A stretch of DNA of 64,000 bases from Streptomyces sp. NBC_01689 (GCF_036250675.1 NZ_CP109592.1:6324001-6388000), one strand, 5' to 3'. Shown: positions 1-8,846, counted from the stretch's first letter. Notes: generated from the letters alone by a model not told the origin. Numbers and translations are program-made.

Positions 1-278
1 CGGCCGGAGACCGAGCGCCGGGACTGCGAGGAGCGCGACGACGTACGGGAGCTGGCGGGCGAGCCCGAGCGCGCGCTGCGGCTGCCGGACCCGCGCGAAC
101 CCCGTCCGCCGGCCGTGATCCCGGTCGGCACCGAGCCCACCGCCCCGGTCGCCGAGACGACCGGCGCCAGACCGCACGTGTCGCAGTACAGCTCGCCGCC
201 GCCCATGTCCTCGTACGACCCCGGACAACCGGGCCGCTGGCACGCGCGGCGTTCCTCGCCCACCGGCTCTTCACTCAT
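1..278 (-). CDS. pknG: Serine/threonine protein kinase PknG, N-terminal fragment (partial)
   Basis: Only the first ~92 codons lie in the window; the gene runs off the left edge. The ATG at 278 follows a good ribosome-binding site (GAAGGTG). A zinc/rubredoxin-like module is visible near the start: a C-x4-C pair (CQRPGC), a short acidic and Gly-rich stretch, then CDTCG. Actinobacterial PknG carries such a rubredoxin-like module ahead of its kinase domain. A low-complexity Arg/Ser/Gly stretch follows. The kinase domain itself is not visible, so the assignment rests on this module and on the upstream GlnX/GlnH genes. In mycobacteria PknG is a soluble kinase that phosphorylates the FHA protein GarA/OdhI and so controls glutamate and TCA-cycle metabolism. 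It lies 19 nt after the coiled-coil gene, probably in one operon. Confidence 0.8.
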   Translation of the reverse strand, partial: MSEEPVGEERRACQRPGCPGSYEDMGGGELYCDTCGLAPVVSATGAVGSVPTGITAGGRGSRGSGSRSARSGSPASSRTSSRSSQSRRSVSG

Positions 279-297
279 ACCGCATCACCTTCGACGC

Positions 298-1623
298 TCA
301 CGCCTGGGGCCCCCTTCGGTCGGTGGGCCCGCCCTGCTCCGGCACCCGCGGGCTCAACAGATCGGCCGCCGCGTGCTGATAGCGCAGCACCGCGTCCTCC
401 GCGACCCGCAGATCGCAGGGCGCGCTCCACAGCATGCGGCGCGCCGCGTCGTAGCGCTCGACGAGGAACGGGTCCTCCGCGAGGCCGTGCCGGGCCACCT
501 TCGCCTTGTACGCGTCGAGCCGGCCGCGCAGTTCGGCGCGGATCGCCAGCGGCGCGGTGACCGCCGTCAACGACTCGCGGGCGCGCAGCAGTTCGTCCTC
601 GGCCTTCTCCTCCAGGGCCTCCAGAAGCGGCGACAGGCGGTGCCACTGGGCGTGCCTGCGGTACTCCGCGGCCGTCGCCAGCTGCTCCTGCAGCACCGTC
701 GGCGGGCCGCTGACGGCCGGGACCTCGGACGCGGCGATCTTCGCGAGCACCTCACCGCGGGCGCTCCGGGCCTCCGCGAGGGTGCGGTCGGCACGGCTGA
801 GCAGGTCGCGCAGCCGCACCAGACGTGCCTCCGCGTCCTGCCGGACGGTGAGCACCGCGTCGATCTCCCGGCGCACGTCCTCCAGGGCACGTGCCTCGCG
901 GTCGTAGGCCGTCGTGTCCGGACGGCCGCCGCCGGGCGCCGAACTGCCCTGCGCGGGAACCCAGTAGGCGAGCGGGTCGGAGACGACGCGCTCGCGCAGG
1001 GTGGTCAGCGTCCGGGTGATCCGTTCCAGATCGTCTCCCGACGGGTGCTCGCCCGGGCGCACGCCCACGGAGTGCGCGAGCCGGCGGGTGCGCTGGAGCT
1101 CCGCGGCCAGTAAATCGATCCGGGCGGGCAGCGCGGACCAGACGGCGTCCGCGGTCACGACCATGTCGAGCGAGGCCGCGTACAGCTCGTTCATCCGCTC
1201 GACCAGGGTGGCCAGCGAGAACTGTTCGCTGAGCCGGCCCGCGCCGGACAGCGTCGGGGCGTTCGCCGTCGCGGTGGCCGAACCGGCGACCGTGACGCTC
1301 GTGCCGCGCAGCAGCTCGGTCAGTTCGACCAGGTCCTCGCGGCTCGACCAGCGCCGCCGCGAACGGATGTCACGGGCGGCGCGCAACGCGTCCGTGTACG
1401 CGTCGAAGTACGCCCACAGCAGCGTGATCGACGCGTCCGCGGTCGACCAGCGTTCCTTGGTCGTGCCTGTGAGTTCGGCGCCTTCGAGGAGTCTGCGGCC
1501 CGCGTGGTCCTGCAGGGCGAGGAGCGAGGTCTCGATGGCCTCGTGCTCCGCGCCGAGCCGCGCCAGCGCACGGTCCACCTCGTCCCGGTCCATCACCGGC
1601 CCGGGGGGTCCCGTGACGCCCAT
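298..1623 (-). CDS. Coiled-coil protein of the GlnX-GlnH-PknG operon, function unknown
   Basis: 441 residues with no signal peptide or membrane segment. The composition is rich in Ala, Arg, Glu and Leu, with long heptad-like stretches (for example LEDVRREIDAVLTVRQDAEA and LLEALEEKAEDELLRARES), indicating an extended helical or coiled-coil cytosolic protein. The ATG at 1623 has the ribosome-binding site GAGGTGA; a second ATG at 1593 is less well placed. It lies between the GlnH-like binding protein and PknG, so it is probably an adaptor or scaffold in the same signalling pathway. That role is inferred from position only. The three-gene mycobacterial glnX-glnH-pknG arrangement has no equivalent that I know of. 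No enzymatic motif was recognised. Confidence 0.7.
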   Translation of the reverse strand: MGVTGPPGPVMDRDEVDRALARLGAEHEAIETSLLALQDHAGRRLLEGAELTGTTKERWSTADASITLLWAYFDAYTDALRAARDIRSRRRWSSREDLVELTELLRGTSVTVAGSATATANAPTLSGAGRLSEQFSLATLVERMNELYAASLDMVVTADAVWSALPARIDLLAAELQRTRRLAHSVGVRPGEHPSGDDLERITRTLTTLRERVVSDPLAYWVPAQGSSAPGGGRPDTTAYDREARALEDVRREIDAVLTVRQDAEARLVRLRDLLSRADRTLAEARSARGEVLAKIAASEVPAVSGPPTVLQEQLATAAEYRRHAQWHRLSPLLEALEEKAEDELLRARESLTAVTAPLAIRAELRGRLDAYKAKVARHGLAEDPFLVERYDAARRMLWSAPCDLRVAEDAVLRYQHAAADLLSPRVPEQGGPTDRRGPQA

Positions 1624-1737
1624 CGATCACCTCTCGCTCTCGGTCCTGTCCCGCGCGCCCGTCCGGTGCGCCGGGGTGACTCTCCAGTCGTATCAGCTCG
1701 GTCGGCCTCGCCGCTCGCGCCGAGGCGTCCGCCCGCG

Positions 1738-2754
1738 TCACGTCGTCGGCGGCTTCGACGACGGCGAGTCCGCGCCCAGGGTCGGCGACAGCCACTTGTC
1801 GTACGAGGCCTGCCAGCCACCGCTCTTGACGTAGTCCACCAGCACCTGGTTGACCCGGCGTACCAGATCCTCCGGGCCCCTCTTCATCGCCACGCCGTAG
1901 TACTCGGTGGTGAAGGTGCTGCCCTTCAGCTCGACCGTCGGATCCTGCGCGGCCTGGCTCGCGGCGAGCGCGCCGTCCGTCACCACGGCGTCGACCTGAC
2001 CGAGCTGCAGCCTTACCAGGCAGTCGAGTTGGTTGGGCACGGTGGTGGAGATGTCCGCCGAGGAGACGAGCCTGCCCGCCTTCTGGTCGGCGGCCAGCTT
2101 GTCGTGGGCGGTGGACCCCGACGCCGTGCAGATCCGCTGCTTCGCCAGCGACTTGTCGTAGCCGTCGATGCCCGAGGCCTTCGGCGCCAGTACCTGCTGG
2201 CCGGTCACGAAGTACGGGTCGGAGAACGCGACGTCCTTCAGCCGGTCGCAGGTGATCGTCATGGTGCGGACCACCATGTCGACCTGGCCGTTCTGGATCG
2301 CCGGGACCCGCTGGTTGGTCGGGATGGCGTGGAACCGGACGGCGGTGGGGCTGCCGAGGATCTCCTTGGCGATCTCGTGCGCGAGATCGATGTCGAAGCC
2401 CTCCAGGTCGCTGCTCTTCTTGGTGCTGTTGGGATCGCGGTAGCCCCAGCGGTAGCTGTTCTGGTCGACGCCGACCGACAGGTAGCCGCGCGCCTTGATG
2501 GCCGCGATCGTGTCGCCGCTCTCGTCGCCGGACGGGTCGGGGCTGCGGTCCTGGGCGGTGTCGTCGGTGCACGAGCCGGCCTTCGCCTGCGTGCCCCGGG
2601 CCACGCCCTGGCCGCCGAGACCCGGACCGCCCTCCCCGTGGGCGCTGCTCAGCGACAGCAGCAGGGCGAAGACGGCGGTGAGGGCCAGGGCGACGGCCAT
2701 CGCTCCCACGCCGCCCCAGCCCCGCAGGCTCGCCCTCAGGCGCCGTACGGTCAT
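1738..2754 (-). CDS. glnH: GlnH-like periplasmic amino-acid-binding protein
   Basis: 338 residues. The N-terminus (MTVRRLRASLR followed by a ~22-residue hydrophobic segment) is a signal peptide or membrane anchor. No convincing lipobox precedes the first Cys (KAGSC, ~residue 60), unlike the lipoprotein GlnH of mycobacteria. The mature part is a type-II periplasmic binding fold (SBP_bac_3): GYLSVGVDQNSYRWG near the start, EGFDIDLAHEIAKEI, then VDMVVRTMTITCDR and the late VDAVVTDGALAA segment. The ATG at 2754 follows GGGGGA, and the gene starts 14 nt after glnX ends. No cognate ABC permease is adjacent. With glnX and pknG beside it, it is better read as an extracellular Asp/Glu sensor than as a transport protein. 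Ligand identity is inferred from mycobacterial GlnH. Confidence 0.82.
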   Translation of the reverse strand: MTVRRLRASLRGWGGVGAMAVALALTAVFALLLSLSSAHGEGGPGLGGQGVARGTQAKAGSCTDDTAQDRSPDPSGDESGDTIAAIKARGYLSVGVDQNSYRWGYRDPNSTKKSSDLEGFDIDLAHEIAKEILGSPTAVRFHAIPTNQRVPAIQNGQVDMVVRTMTITCDRLKDVAFSDPYFVTGQQVLAPKASGIDGYDKSLAKQRICTASGSTAHDKLAADQKAGRLVSSADISTTVPNQLDCLVRLQLGQVDAVVTDGALAASQAAQDPTVELKGSTFTTEYYGVAMKRGPEDLVRRVNQVLVDYVKSGGWQASYDKWLSPTLGADSPSSKPPTT

Positions 2755-2768
2755 CGCCGATCCCCCTT

Positions 2769-4220
2769 TCACCGGTACTCCGAAAGCCTGCGCCCGATGC
2801 CCAGCAGCGCGCCCGCGGCGGCCAGCACCGCGAGGGCCGCGGCACCGGCCGGCAGACCGGTCATCGCGCCCAGGCCGTCGCTCGCGGCCCGCTTGAACTC
2901 GTCCTGCTCGTGCGTCAGCGCCAGTGCCAGATTGGTGTCGACCCCGTCGAAGCACTCACCCGTCGCGCCCTTGGCCCCTATCACCTTGTCCAGCGCGCCC
3001 TGGTAGTTGCCGTCGTCGTCGGCCTTGCGGGCGTCCAGGTGACGGGCCTTCCACACCTTCATGTTGCCGGTCGCCGCGGTCACCGGGCTCGCGCCCGCCT
3101 TGTCGTCGGCGAGGTCCGCCGCCAGGGCGAGACCCTTGGTGAGGCTCTTCATGTCCTGCTGGAATTCGTAGTCGTAGCGGTCCACGACCTCGGTGGCCGA
3201 CACCTTCTTGGTCTCCGCGCCGCGGCTGACAAGCGTCAGGTTCTCGTTGCCCCGGGCGTTCAGCGACGCGATCCGGGCGTCGTGCAGCACGTTCAGCGAA
3301 CGGACGCCGTGGTCGTACGAGGCGTTCAGCTCGGAGCGGGCCACGGTGTGGCCGACCACGAGCCAGAGGAGGACGACCGTCGAGGCGGCGGTGGCGGCGA
3401 CCATGCCCTGGTTCAGCACCCGGTTGGTGTGCCGGTACTGGCGGTGCTGGGCCCAGGCGAGTCCCGCGAGCACCAGCAGGCCGAGGCCGATGGCCGCCCA
3501 CGGGTAGGGCTTGGCGTCCGCGTAGTCGGCGCCCAGCCGCTTGTTCTCCCGCTCGTAGAGATCCTTGGCGGCCGGGAGCATCTCGCCCTGCATCTTCTCG
3601 TTCGCGTACCGGAGATAGGCACCGCCCAGCGGGTAGCCCAGGCGGTTGTTGGCGCGGGCCCGTTCGACCAGGCCCTTGTACTCCGGCAGCAGTTGGTTGA
3701 GCTTCGTGATGGTGTGCGCGGAGGGAGAGCCGGGGTCGGAGCTGGCCGCCGCGGTGACCAGGCCCTGGGCCGCCGTCCTGATGTCCTTCTCGTACAGGTC
3801 GCGGGTGGCCGCGGTCTCCTGGCCGCCCGCCAGGAAGCCGCTGGAGGCGGCGGTGTTGGCGTCGGCGAGCGAACGGTAGATGTCCGCGGCGCCGGCGCTC
3901 AGCGGCTGGCTGCTGTGCAGCACGTCGTCCGCCGCCGCCGAGCGCTCCGTCGTCTGCCACGCGGTGACCGCGCCGAACGCGACGACCAGCAGGGCGAGTA
4001 CGGCGCCGATGATGCGGAGCCGGCCCGGCTCCGTCGTCGCCGCGGCGCGGAGCCGGTCGACGCCCTCCGCCCAGGCGGTGCGGCGCGCGGGCAGGGTGTC
4101 CGGTGCCGTCGCCGGAGGGCGGCCGGGCGCGGGGGAGCCGGGCTGCGGCGGGACGGCCGGTGTCGTGGCCGCGACTGTGGGCCGTGGTGGTGCCGTGCTG
4201 CCTTGCGGCGGGTGTGTCAC
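2769..4220 (-). CDS. glnX: GlnX-like four-helix membrane sensor protein
   Basis: 483 residues. A Pro-rich cytosolic N-terminus (~60 residues) precedes a first hydrophobic helix (~70-90). A ~150-residue mostly helical segment follows, rich in DLYEKDIR and AKDLYERENK-type helices. Two closely spaced helices lie at ~240-290, then a second extracellular segment with a Cys (GECFDGVD), and a C-terminal helix (~452-475) ends in IGRRLSEYR. This topology, with two extracytoplasmic loops, matches mycobacterial GlnX, which relays GlnH ligand state to PknG. It is the first gene of the operon and is followed by glnH after 14 nt. Upstream is a 470-bp gene-free stretch carrying inverted repeats. Family assignment is by topology and synteny; loop sequences diverge quickly in this family. 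Confidence 0.75.
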   Translation of the reverse strand: MTHPPQGSTAPPRPTVAATTPAVPPQPGSPAPGRPPATAPDTLPARRTAWAEGVDRLRAAATTEPGRLRIIGAVLALLVVAFGAVTAWQTTERSAAADDVLHSSQPLSAGAADIYRSLADANTAASSGFLAGGQETAATRDLYEKDIRTAAQGLVTAAASSDPGSPSAHTITKLNQLLPEYKGLVERARANNRLGYPLGGAYLRYANEKMQGEMLPAAKDLYERENKRLGADYADAKPYPWAAIGLGLLVLAGLAWAQHRQYRHTNRVLNQGMVAATAASTVVLLWLVVGHTVARSELNASYDHGVRSLNVLHDARIASLNARGNENLTLVSRGAETKKVSATEVVDRYDYEFQQDMKSLTKGLALAADLADDKAGASPVTAATGNMKVWKARHLDARKADDDGNYQGALDKVIGAKGATGECFDGVDTNLALALTHEQDEFKRAASDGLGAMTGLPAGAAALAVLAAAGALLGIGRRLSEYR

Positions 4221-4450
4221 TTGACCTCCCCCATGGTCATCCGTCGGTCACCGGTCCCCGCGGGCGCGGGAGCGCGAGGGGAGGTGCACGGCCGCAAGTA
4301 TCGCCGCCGGGGCCGACATCCGCACAGGCCTTGACTGGATCTTGTTCGGATTCCGACGGTGGCGCTTCGCGGTCTCCCCCTGACCATGAATACGCGTTCG
4401 GTATCCGTTCGGTTCCCTCGCCCCCGCCGCCCCTACCCGACCCGTCCCGC

Positions 4451-4546
4451 ACCTGGGGCTTCCGCCCCCGGACCCCCGCCAAGGGGCTGCCGCCCCCTGG
4501 ACCCCCGCATCGCCCGGAGGGCTCGTCCTCAAACGCCGGACGGGCT
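4451..4546 (-). repeat. Streptomyces intergenic repeat, copy A (inverted)
   Basis: On the minus strand this reads CCCGTCCGGCGTTTGAGGAC, then GAGCCCTCCGGGCGATG and a G-rich part with GGGGGCGG and AGCCCC. The same core occurs at 4614 and 59718. Copies A and B face each other across ~67 nt, so the transcript could form a long hairpin. Together they fill the 470-bp gap between glnX and csnK. Confidence 0.8.
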
Positions 4547-4613
4547 GGAGATGCGCGCCCACGCCGGAAAGATCACCTCCGCGCACAAGCCCTTCGGCTC
4601 CGGCCGGCACCAT

Positions 4614-4690
4614 CAGCCCGTCCGGCGCTTGAGGACGAGGCCGTCCAGGGGGAACGGGGGTCTGGGGGCGGAGCCCCCGGTGGGGGGTGA
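4614..4690 (+). repeat. Streptomyces intergenic repeat, copy B
   Basis: Plus-strand copy with CCCGTCCGGCGCTTGAGGAC, then GAGG, and ending GGGGGCGGAGCCCCCGG. It ends within 10 nt of the csnK stop codon, so it may act as a terminator or processing structure for the csn operon. Confidence 0.8.
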
Positions 4691-4692
4691 CC

Positions 4693-5706
4693 TCAGGAAC
4701 CCTCGTAGAAGCGCCGTACGCGCGCCCGCGCCGCGTCCCCCGCCCCGATGTGGTCCAGTGCCAGCAGCGCGGCGCCCAGCACGGGGCGGGCGGTGACCAC
4801 TTGGGGGACGGCCTTGGGGACGCGCTCGGCGAGCAGTTCGCGGATGCGGTCGTCGAGTTGGGGGTGGCGGGCGGCGAGGATGCTGCCGCCGAGCAGGACG
4901 GGAGCCTCCTCGTCCATGAGGTCGAGCCGGGCCAGCGCGACCGTCGCCATCGCGACGACCTCGTCGGCGAGCCGGTCGACGAGGGCGCGCGCCACCGGAT
5001 CCCCGTCCACGGCCGTGGCGAACAGCACCGGCGTCAGCTCGTGCCGCCGTGCCTGCCCGATGTGCTCCAGATGCAGCGCCTCGATCAGCGCGTACATGGA
5101 GTCGAGCCCGAAGTGGCCGGGCAGCGTGCGGGTCAGCGCCGTCGGGCCGCCCCGTCCGTCCTCGGCCCGTGCGGCGTGCCACAGGGCCTCCTCCGCGAGG
5201 CCCCAGCCACCGCCCCAGTCACCGGAGATGCGGCCGAGCGCCGGGAAGCGGGCGGTGCGGCCGTCGGGCAGCATGCCGACGCAGTTGATGCCGGCGCCGC
5301 ACACCACGGCGACCCCGCGCGGCTCCGCTATCCCGGCCCGCAGGATCGCGAACGTGTCGTTGCGCACGTCCACCCCGCCGCCCCAGCCCCGCGCCCGCAG
5401 CGCGTCCGCCAACTGCGCCTCCTCCACGGGGAGATCGGCGTTGGCCAGGCATGCCGAGACATGGGTGACCGAGTCGGTCCCGGCCTCCGCGAAGGCCCGG
5501 CCGACCGCGTCGGCGAGCGCGTCCACGGCCACGTCGACACCGACCGTCGGCGGCCGGAAGCCGCCACCGCGCGCGGTGGCGAGCACCGTGCCGTCGGCCG
5601 CGACCACCGCGACGTCGGTCTTGCTGTTCCCCGCGTCGATGGCGAGCACCGGACCCGCGGGGCCGGACCCGGAGGCCGTCCCGGCTCCGGATCCCGATGA
5701 GGTCAT
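4693..5706 (-). CDS. csnK: Sugar kinase of the csn operon (BadF/BadG/BcrA family, GlcNAc-kinase-like)
   Basis: 337 residues. The ASKHA phosphate-1 motif (LAIDAGNSKTDVAV) is near the N-terminus. The adenosine-side motif VVCGAGINCVGM is mid-protein and ALLALDHIGAGD is near the end. The family phosphorylates GlcNAc, GlcN or related sugars with ATP in the cytoplasm. The ATG at 5706 overlaps the stop codon of the GH4 gene (ATGA), so the two are translationally coupled; a GTG two codons earlier is less likely. It is the last gene of the ROK-SBP-permease-permease-GH4-kinase operon. Its predicted role is to phosphorylate glucosamine or short glucosamine oligomers after import. That substrate comes from the csnR-K operon of S. 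coelicolor, not from the sequence. Confidence 0.82.
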   Translation of the reverse strand: MTSSGSGAGTASGSGPAGPVLAIDAGNSKTDVAVVAADGTVLATARGGGFRPPTVGVDVAVDALADAVGRAFAEAGTDSVTHVSACLANADLPVEEAQLADALRARGWGGGVDVRNDTFAILRAGIAEPRGVAVVCGAGINCVGMLPDGRTARFPALGRISGDWGGGWGLAEEALWHAARAEDGRGGPTALTRTLPGHFGLDSMYALIEALHLEHIGQARRHELTPVLFATAVDGDPVARALVDRLADEVVAMATVALARLDLMDEEAPVLLGGSILAARHPQLDDRIRELLAERVPKAVPQVVTARPVLGAALLALDHIGAGDAARARVRRFYEGS

Positions 5707-6968
5707 GCCCACGCGAGGTGCTCCCGGTTGTGCGCGATCAGCTGGTCGGTCAGGGCTTCGGCGTACGCGTACTGGCCGACCAGGGGGTGGCTGAGGAGGG
5801 CCCGGAAGACCCGGTCGCGGCCGCCCCGCAGGGCCGCCTCCAGCGCCAGGTCCTCGTAGGCGGTGACGCTCGCCATCAGCCCGGCGTACAGCGGGTCCAC
5901 GGGCTGCACCGGCAGGGGCGTCGGACCGTGCGGGCCCACCGCCGCCTGCACCTCGATCACGGCGTCGTCCGGCAGGAACGGCAGGGTGCCCTTGTTGTAC
6001 GTGTTCACCACCTGGTAGGGGCTGCCGCCTCCGCCGAGCAGCGCGGCGGCGAGATCGACGGCCGCCTCCGAGTAGTAGGCGCCGCCCCGCTTGGCGAGCA
6101 GCGCGGGCTTCTCGTCGAGGGCCGGGTCGCCGTACATCTTCAGCAGTTCCCGTTCCATCTCGGCGACCTCGGCGGCCCGGGACGGCTTGGTGCGCAGCTC
6201 CCGTACGACCTCGTCGTGGGCGTAGAAGTAGCGCAGGTAGTAGGACGGGACGACGCCCAGCCGGTCGAGGACGGCGCGCGGCAGACGGAGCTCGTCGGCG
6301 AGGGAGTCGCCGTGCTCGGCGAGCAGCTTCGGCAGCGCGTTGTCACCCTCGGGGCCGCCCAGCCGTACGCCGGTCTCCCAGGTGAGGTGGTTGAGGCCCA
6401 CGTGGTCCAGGTGGACGTCCGCGGGCGCGACCCCGAGCAGGCCGGCGAACCTGCGCTGGAACCCGATCGCCACGTTGCACAGTCCGACGGCCCGGTGTCC
6501 GGCCTGGAGCAGGGCGCGGGTGACGATCCCGACCGGGTTGGTGAAGTCGATGATCCAGGCGTCCGGGTTGGCGCGGCGGACGCGCTCGGCGATGTCCAGC
6601 ACCACCGGCACCGTGCGCAGCGCCTTGGCCAGGCCGCCCGCGCCGGTCGTCTCCTGGCCGACGCAGCCGCACTCCAGGGGCCAGGTCTCGTCCTGCTCGC
6701 GGGCGGCCTGGCCGCCGACGCGCAGCTGGAGCAGGACGGCGTCGGCGCCCTCGACGCCCGCGTCCAGGTCGTCGGTGGTGACGATCCGGCCGGGGTGCCC
6801 CTGCTTGGCGAAGATGCGCCGGGCGAGTCCGCCCACCAGCTCCAGCCGTTCGGGGGCCGGATCGACGAGGACCAGCTCCTCGACCGGCAGGGTGTCCCGC
6901 AACCGGGCGAAGCCGTCGATGAGTTCAGGGGTGTAGGTGGAGCCCCCGCCCACTACTGCCAGTTTCAT
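5703..6968 (-). CDS. csnH: GH4 family 6-phospho-beta-glycosidase-like enzyme
   Basis: 421 residues. The N-terminal Rossmann motif VVGGGSTYTPELIDGF binds NAD. The GH4 metal-binding residues are visible: the Cys of GLCNVAIGF (~165) and the His of GLNHLTW (~194). The active-site region DFTNPVGIVTRALL is also present. GH4 enzymes cleave glycosides, usually 6-phosphorylated, by an NAD- and Mn-dependent oxidation-elimination route. The start ATG is 2 nt after the preceding permease stop. In this operon it should split imported amino-sugar oligosaccharides in the cytosol. The specificity (glucosaminide versus glucoside) cannot be read from sequence. Confidence 0.85.
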   Translation of the reverse strand: MKLAVVGGGSTYTPELIDGFARLRDTLPVEELVLVDPAPERLELVGGLARRIFAKQGHPGRIVTTDDLDAGVEGADAVLLQLRVGGQAAREQDETWPLECGCVGQETTGAGGLAKALRTVPVVLDIAERVRRANPDAWIIDFTNPVGIVTRALLQAGHRAVGLCNVAIGFQRRFAGLLGVAPADVHLDHVGLNHLTWETGVRLGGPEGDNALPKLLAEHGDSLADELRLPRAVLDRLGVVPSYYLRYFYAHDEVVRELRTKPSRAAEVAEMERELLKMYGDPALDEKPALLAKRGGAYYSEAAVDLAAALLGGGGSPYQVVNTYNKGTLPFLPDDAVIEVQAAVGPHGPTPLPVQPVDPLYAGLMASVTAYEDLALEAALRGGRDRVFRALLSHPLVGQYAYAEALTDQLIAHNREHLAWA

Positions 6969-6970
6969 AG

Positions 6971-7885
6971 TCAGCCCTTCACTCCGGTGAGCGTGACGCC
7001 CTCGACGAACGCCTTCTGTGCGAAGAAGAACACGAGGATCACGGGGGCCATGACCAGTACGGTCGCGGCCATGGTGAGATTCCAGTCGGTGTGGTGCGCG
7101 CCCTTGAACGACTCCAGGCCGTAGGACAGGGTCCAGGCGCCGGGGTTCTCGGAGGCGTAGATCTGCGGCCCGAAGTAGTCGTTCCAGGCGTAGAAGAACT
7201 GGAACAGGGCCACGGCGGCGATCCCGGGCCGCGCCATCGGCAGGACGACCCTCAGCAGGGTCCGCAGGTCCCCGCAGCCGTCGACCTTCGCCGCGTCGAG
7301 GTACTCGTTCGGGATGGTCATCAGGAACTGCCGCAGCAGGAAGATGGAGAAGGCGTCGCCGAACGCCATCGGGATGATCAGGGGCCAGAGGGTCCCGGAC
7401 AGGTCCAGCTGCTTCGCCCAGAACAGGTACATCGGGATGATGACGACCTGGGGCGGAAGCATCATCATCGAGATGACCAGCATCAGCGACAGGTTCCGGC
7501 CGCGGAAGCGGAACTTGGCGAGCGCGTAGGCGACGGGGATCGACGAGACGACCGTCAGGACGGTGCCGGCGCCGGCGTACAGCAGGGTGTTCTTCCACCA
7601 GGTGAGGAAGCCGGGGGTGTCGAAGACCTTCCGGTAGTTGCCCCATTCCCAGGTGTGCGGGATCAGGTCGCGGCTGAGCGCCTGGGTGTCGCTCATCAGC
7701 GAGGTGAGGAAGACGAACACGAAGGGGAGGACGAAGAAGAGGGCGGCGGCGACACCGAGCGCGTGGACCGCGATCCACTCCAGGAGCGTCCTGCGGCGGG
7801 CGGTGCGTTCGGCGGGGGAGAGGGTCCGCGCCGGCGGCGGTGCCGGCCGGTCGAGCACACCGGACACCTGAGGTGCTTGGGTCAT
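6971..7885 (-). CDS. csnG: CUT1 ABC transporter permease (MalG type)
   Basis: 304 residues with six predicted membrane helices. The first follows a basic N-terminal stretch (AERTARRRTLLEW). The EAA coupling loop reads EYLDAAKVDGCGDLRTLLRV, the docking site for the ATPase. The C-terminus (FVEGVTLTGVKG) is typical of MalG-type sugar permeases. The gene starts 2 nt after the preceding permease and ends 2 nt before GH4. No ATPase gene is in the operon, so a shared MsiK-type ATPase elsewhere must energise it, as is common for Streptomyces sugar importers. Confidence 0.88.
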   Translation of the reverse strand: MTQAPQVSGVLDRPAPPPARTLSPAERTARRRTLLEWIAVHALGVAAALFFVLPFVFVFLTSLMSDTQALSRDLIPHTWEWGNYRKVFDTPGFLTWWKNTLLYAGAGTVLTVVSSIPVAYALAKFRFRGRNLSLMLVISMMMLPPQVVIIPMYLFWAKQLDLSGTLWPLIIPMAFGDAFSIFLLRQFLMTIPNEYLDAAKVDGCGDLRTLLRVVLPMARPGIAAVALFQFFYAWNDYFGPQIYASENPGAWTLSYGLESFKGAHHTDWNLTMAATVLVMAPVILVFFFAQKAFVEGVTLTGVKG

Positions 7886-7887
7886 GG

Positions 7888-8832
7888 TCAGTCACCTGCC
7901 TGGATGAGACCGCCCCGGCGCCGCATCAGGAACGCGGTGAACACCATGGACAGGGCGAACAGCACGAGCGCGACCACACAGGCGGAGCCGTAGTCGAAGC
8001 GCTGGAAGCCGAGGTTGTAGACGAGCTGGGGCAGGGTGAGCGTCGACTTGTCGGGGTAGCCGGGTTCGAACTGCGTGCCGGCGCCCTGGATGACGCCCGA
8101 GGCGACCTTCCCGGCGATGAGGGGTTGCGTGTAGTACTGCATGGTCTGGATCACGCCGGTGACCACCGCGAACATCACGATCGGCGAGATGTTCGGCAGC
8201 GTCACGAAGCGGAACCGCTGCCAGGCCGACGCGCCGTCGAGTTCCGCCGCCTCGTACTGCTCGGTCGGTACGTCGAGCAGCGCGGCCATGAAGATGACCA
8301 TGAGGTCGCCGATGCCCCACAGGGCGAGCAGGGTCAGGGCCGGCTTGGACCAGCTGGGGTCGTTGAACCAGCCGGGGGCCGGGATGCCGACCTTCTCCAG
8401 GATCGAGTTGACCGGCCCCGTACCGGGGTTGAGGAGGAAGGCGAAGGCCATCGTGGCGGCGACGGGCGGTGCGAGGTAGGGCAGGTAGAAGAGGGTGCGG
8501 AAGATCCCCGTGGCCGTCTTGATCTTCGTGATGAGCAGTCCGACGCCGAGTCCGAAGACGACGCGCAGGGTCACCATGACCAGGACCAGCCAGAGGGTGT
8601 TGCGCAGCGCGGGCCAGAACAGCGGGTAGTGCCGGAAGACGTAGGACCAGTTCTTGGTGCCGCTCCACGTCGGCGGTTTGAAGCCGTCGTAGTGCATGAA
8701 CGAGAAGTAGACGGTCGAGAGCAGCGGATAGGCGAAGAAGACCGCGAAGCCGATCAGCCAGGGCGACATGAAGGCGGCTGTTCTCAGGGCCGCCCGGCGT
8801 CGCTTGGCGCGCAGGGTGTAGGTGGCGCTCAT
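7888..8832 (-). CDS. csnF: CUT1 ABC transporter permease (MalF type)
   Basis: 314 residues with six membrane helices; the first is AFMSPWLIGFAVFFAYPLL, typical of UgpA/MalF-type permeases. The EAA loop reads EQYEAAELDGASAWQRFRF. The ATG at 8832 lies 14 nt after the binding-protein stop. With CsnG it forms the membrane channel for the imported oligosaccharide. Confidence 0.88.
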   Translation of the reverse strand: MSATYTLRAKRRRAALRTAAFMSPWLIGFAVFFAYPLLSTVYFSFMHYDGFKPPTWSGTKNWSYVFRHYPLFWPALRNTLWLVLVMVTLRVVFGLGVGLLITKIKTATGIFRTLFYLPYLAPPVAATMAFAFLLNPGTGPVNSILEKVGIPAPGWFNDPSWSKPALTLLALWGIGDLMVIFMAALLDVPTEQYEAAELDGASAWQRFRFVTLPNISPIVMFAVVTGVIQTMQYYTQPLIAGKVASGVIQGAGTQFEPGYPDKSTLTLPQLVYNLGFQRFDYGSACVVALVLFALSMVFTAFLMRRRGGLIQAGD

Positions 8833-8846
8833 GTCCGTGCCGCTTC

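Noticed and set aside
115..1113. Long open frames opposite the coiled-coil gene and opposite almost every other gene (for example opposite both pepN genes)
   Set aside because: High GC leaves long stop-free antisense frames; these have Arg/Pro/Ala-rich composition, no motifs and no ribosome-binding sites.
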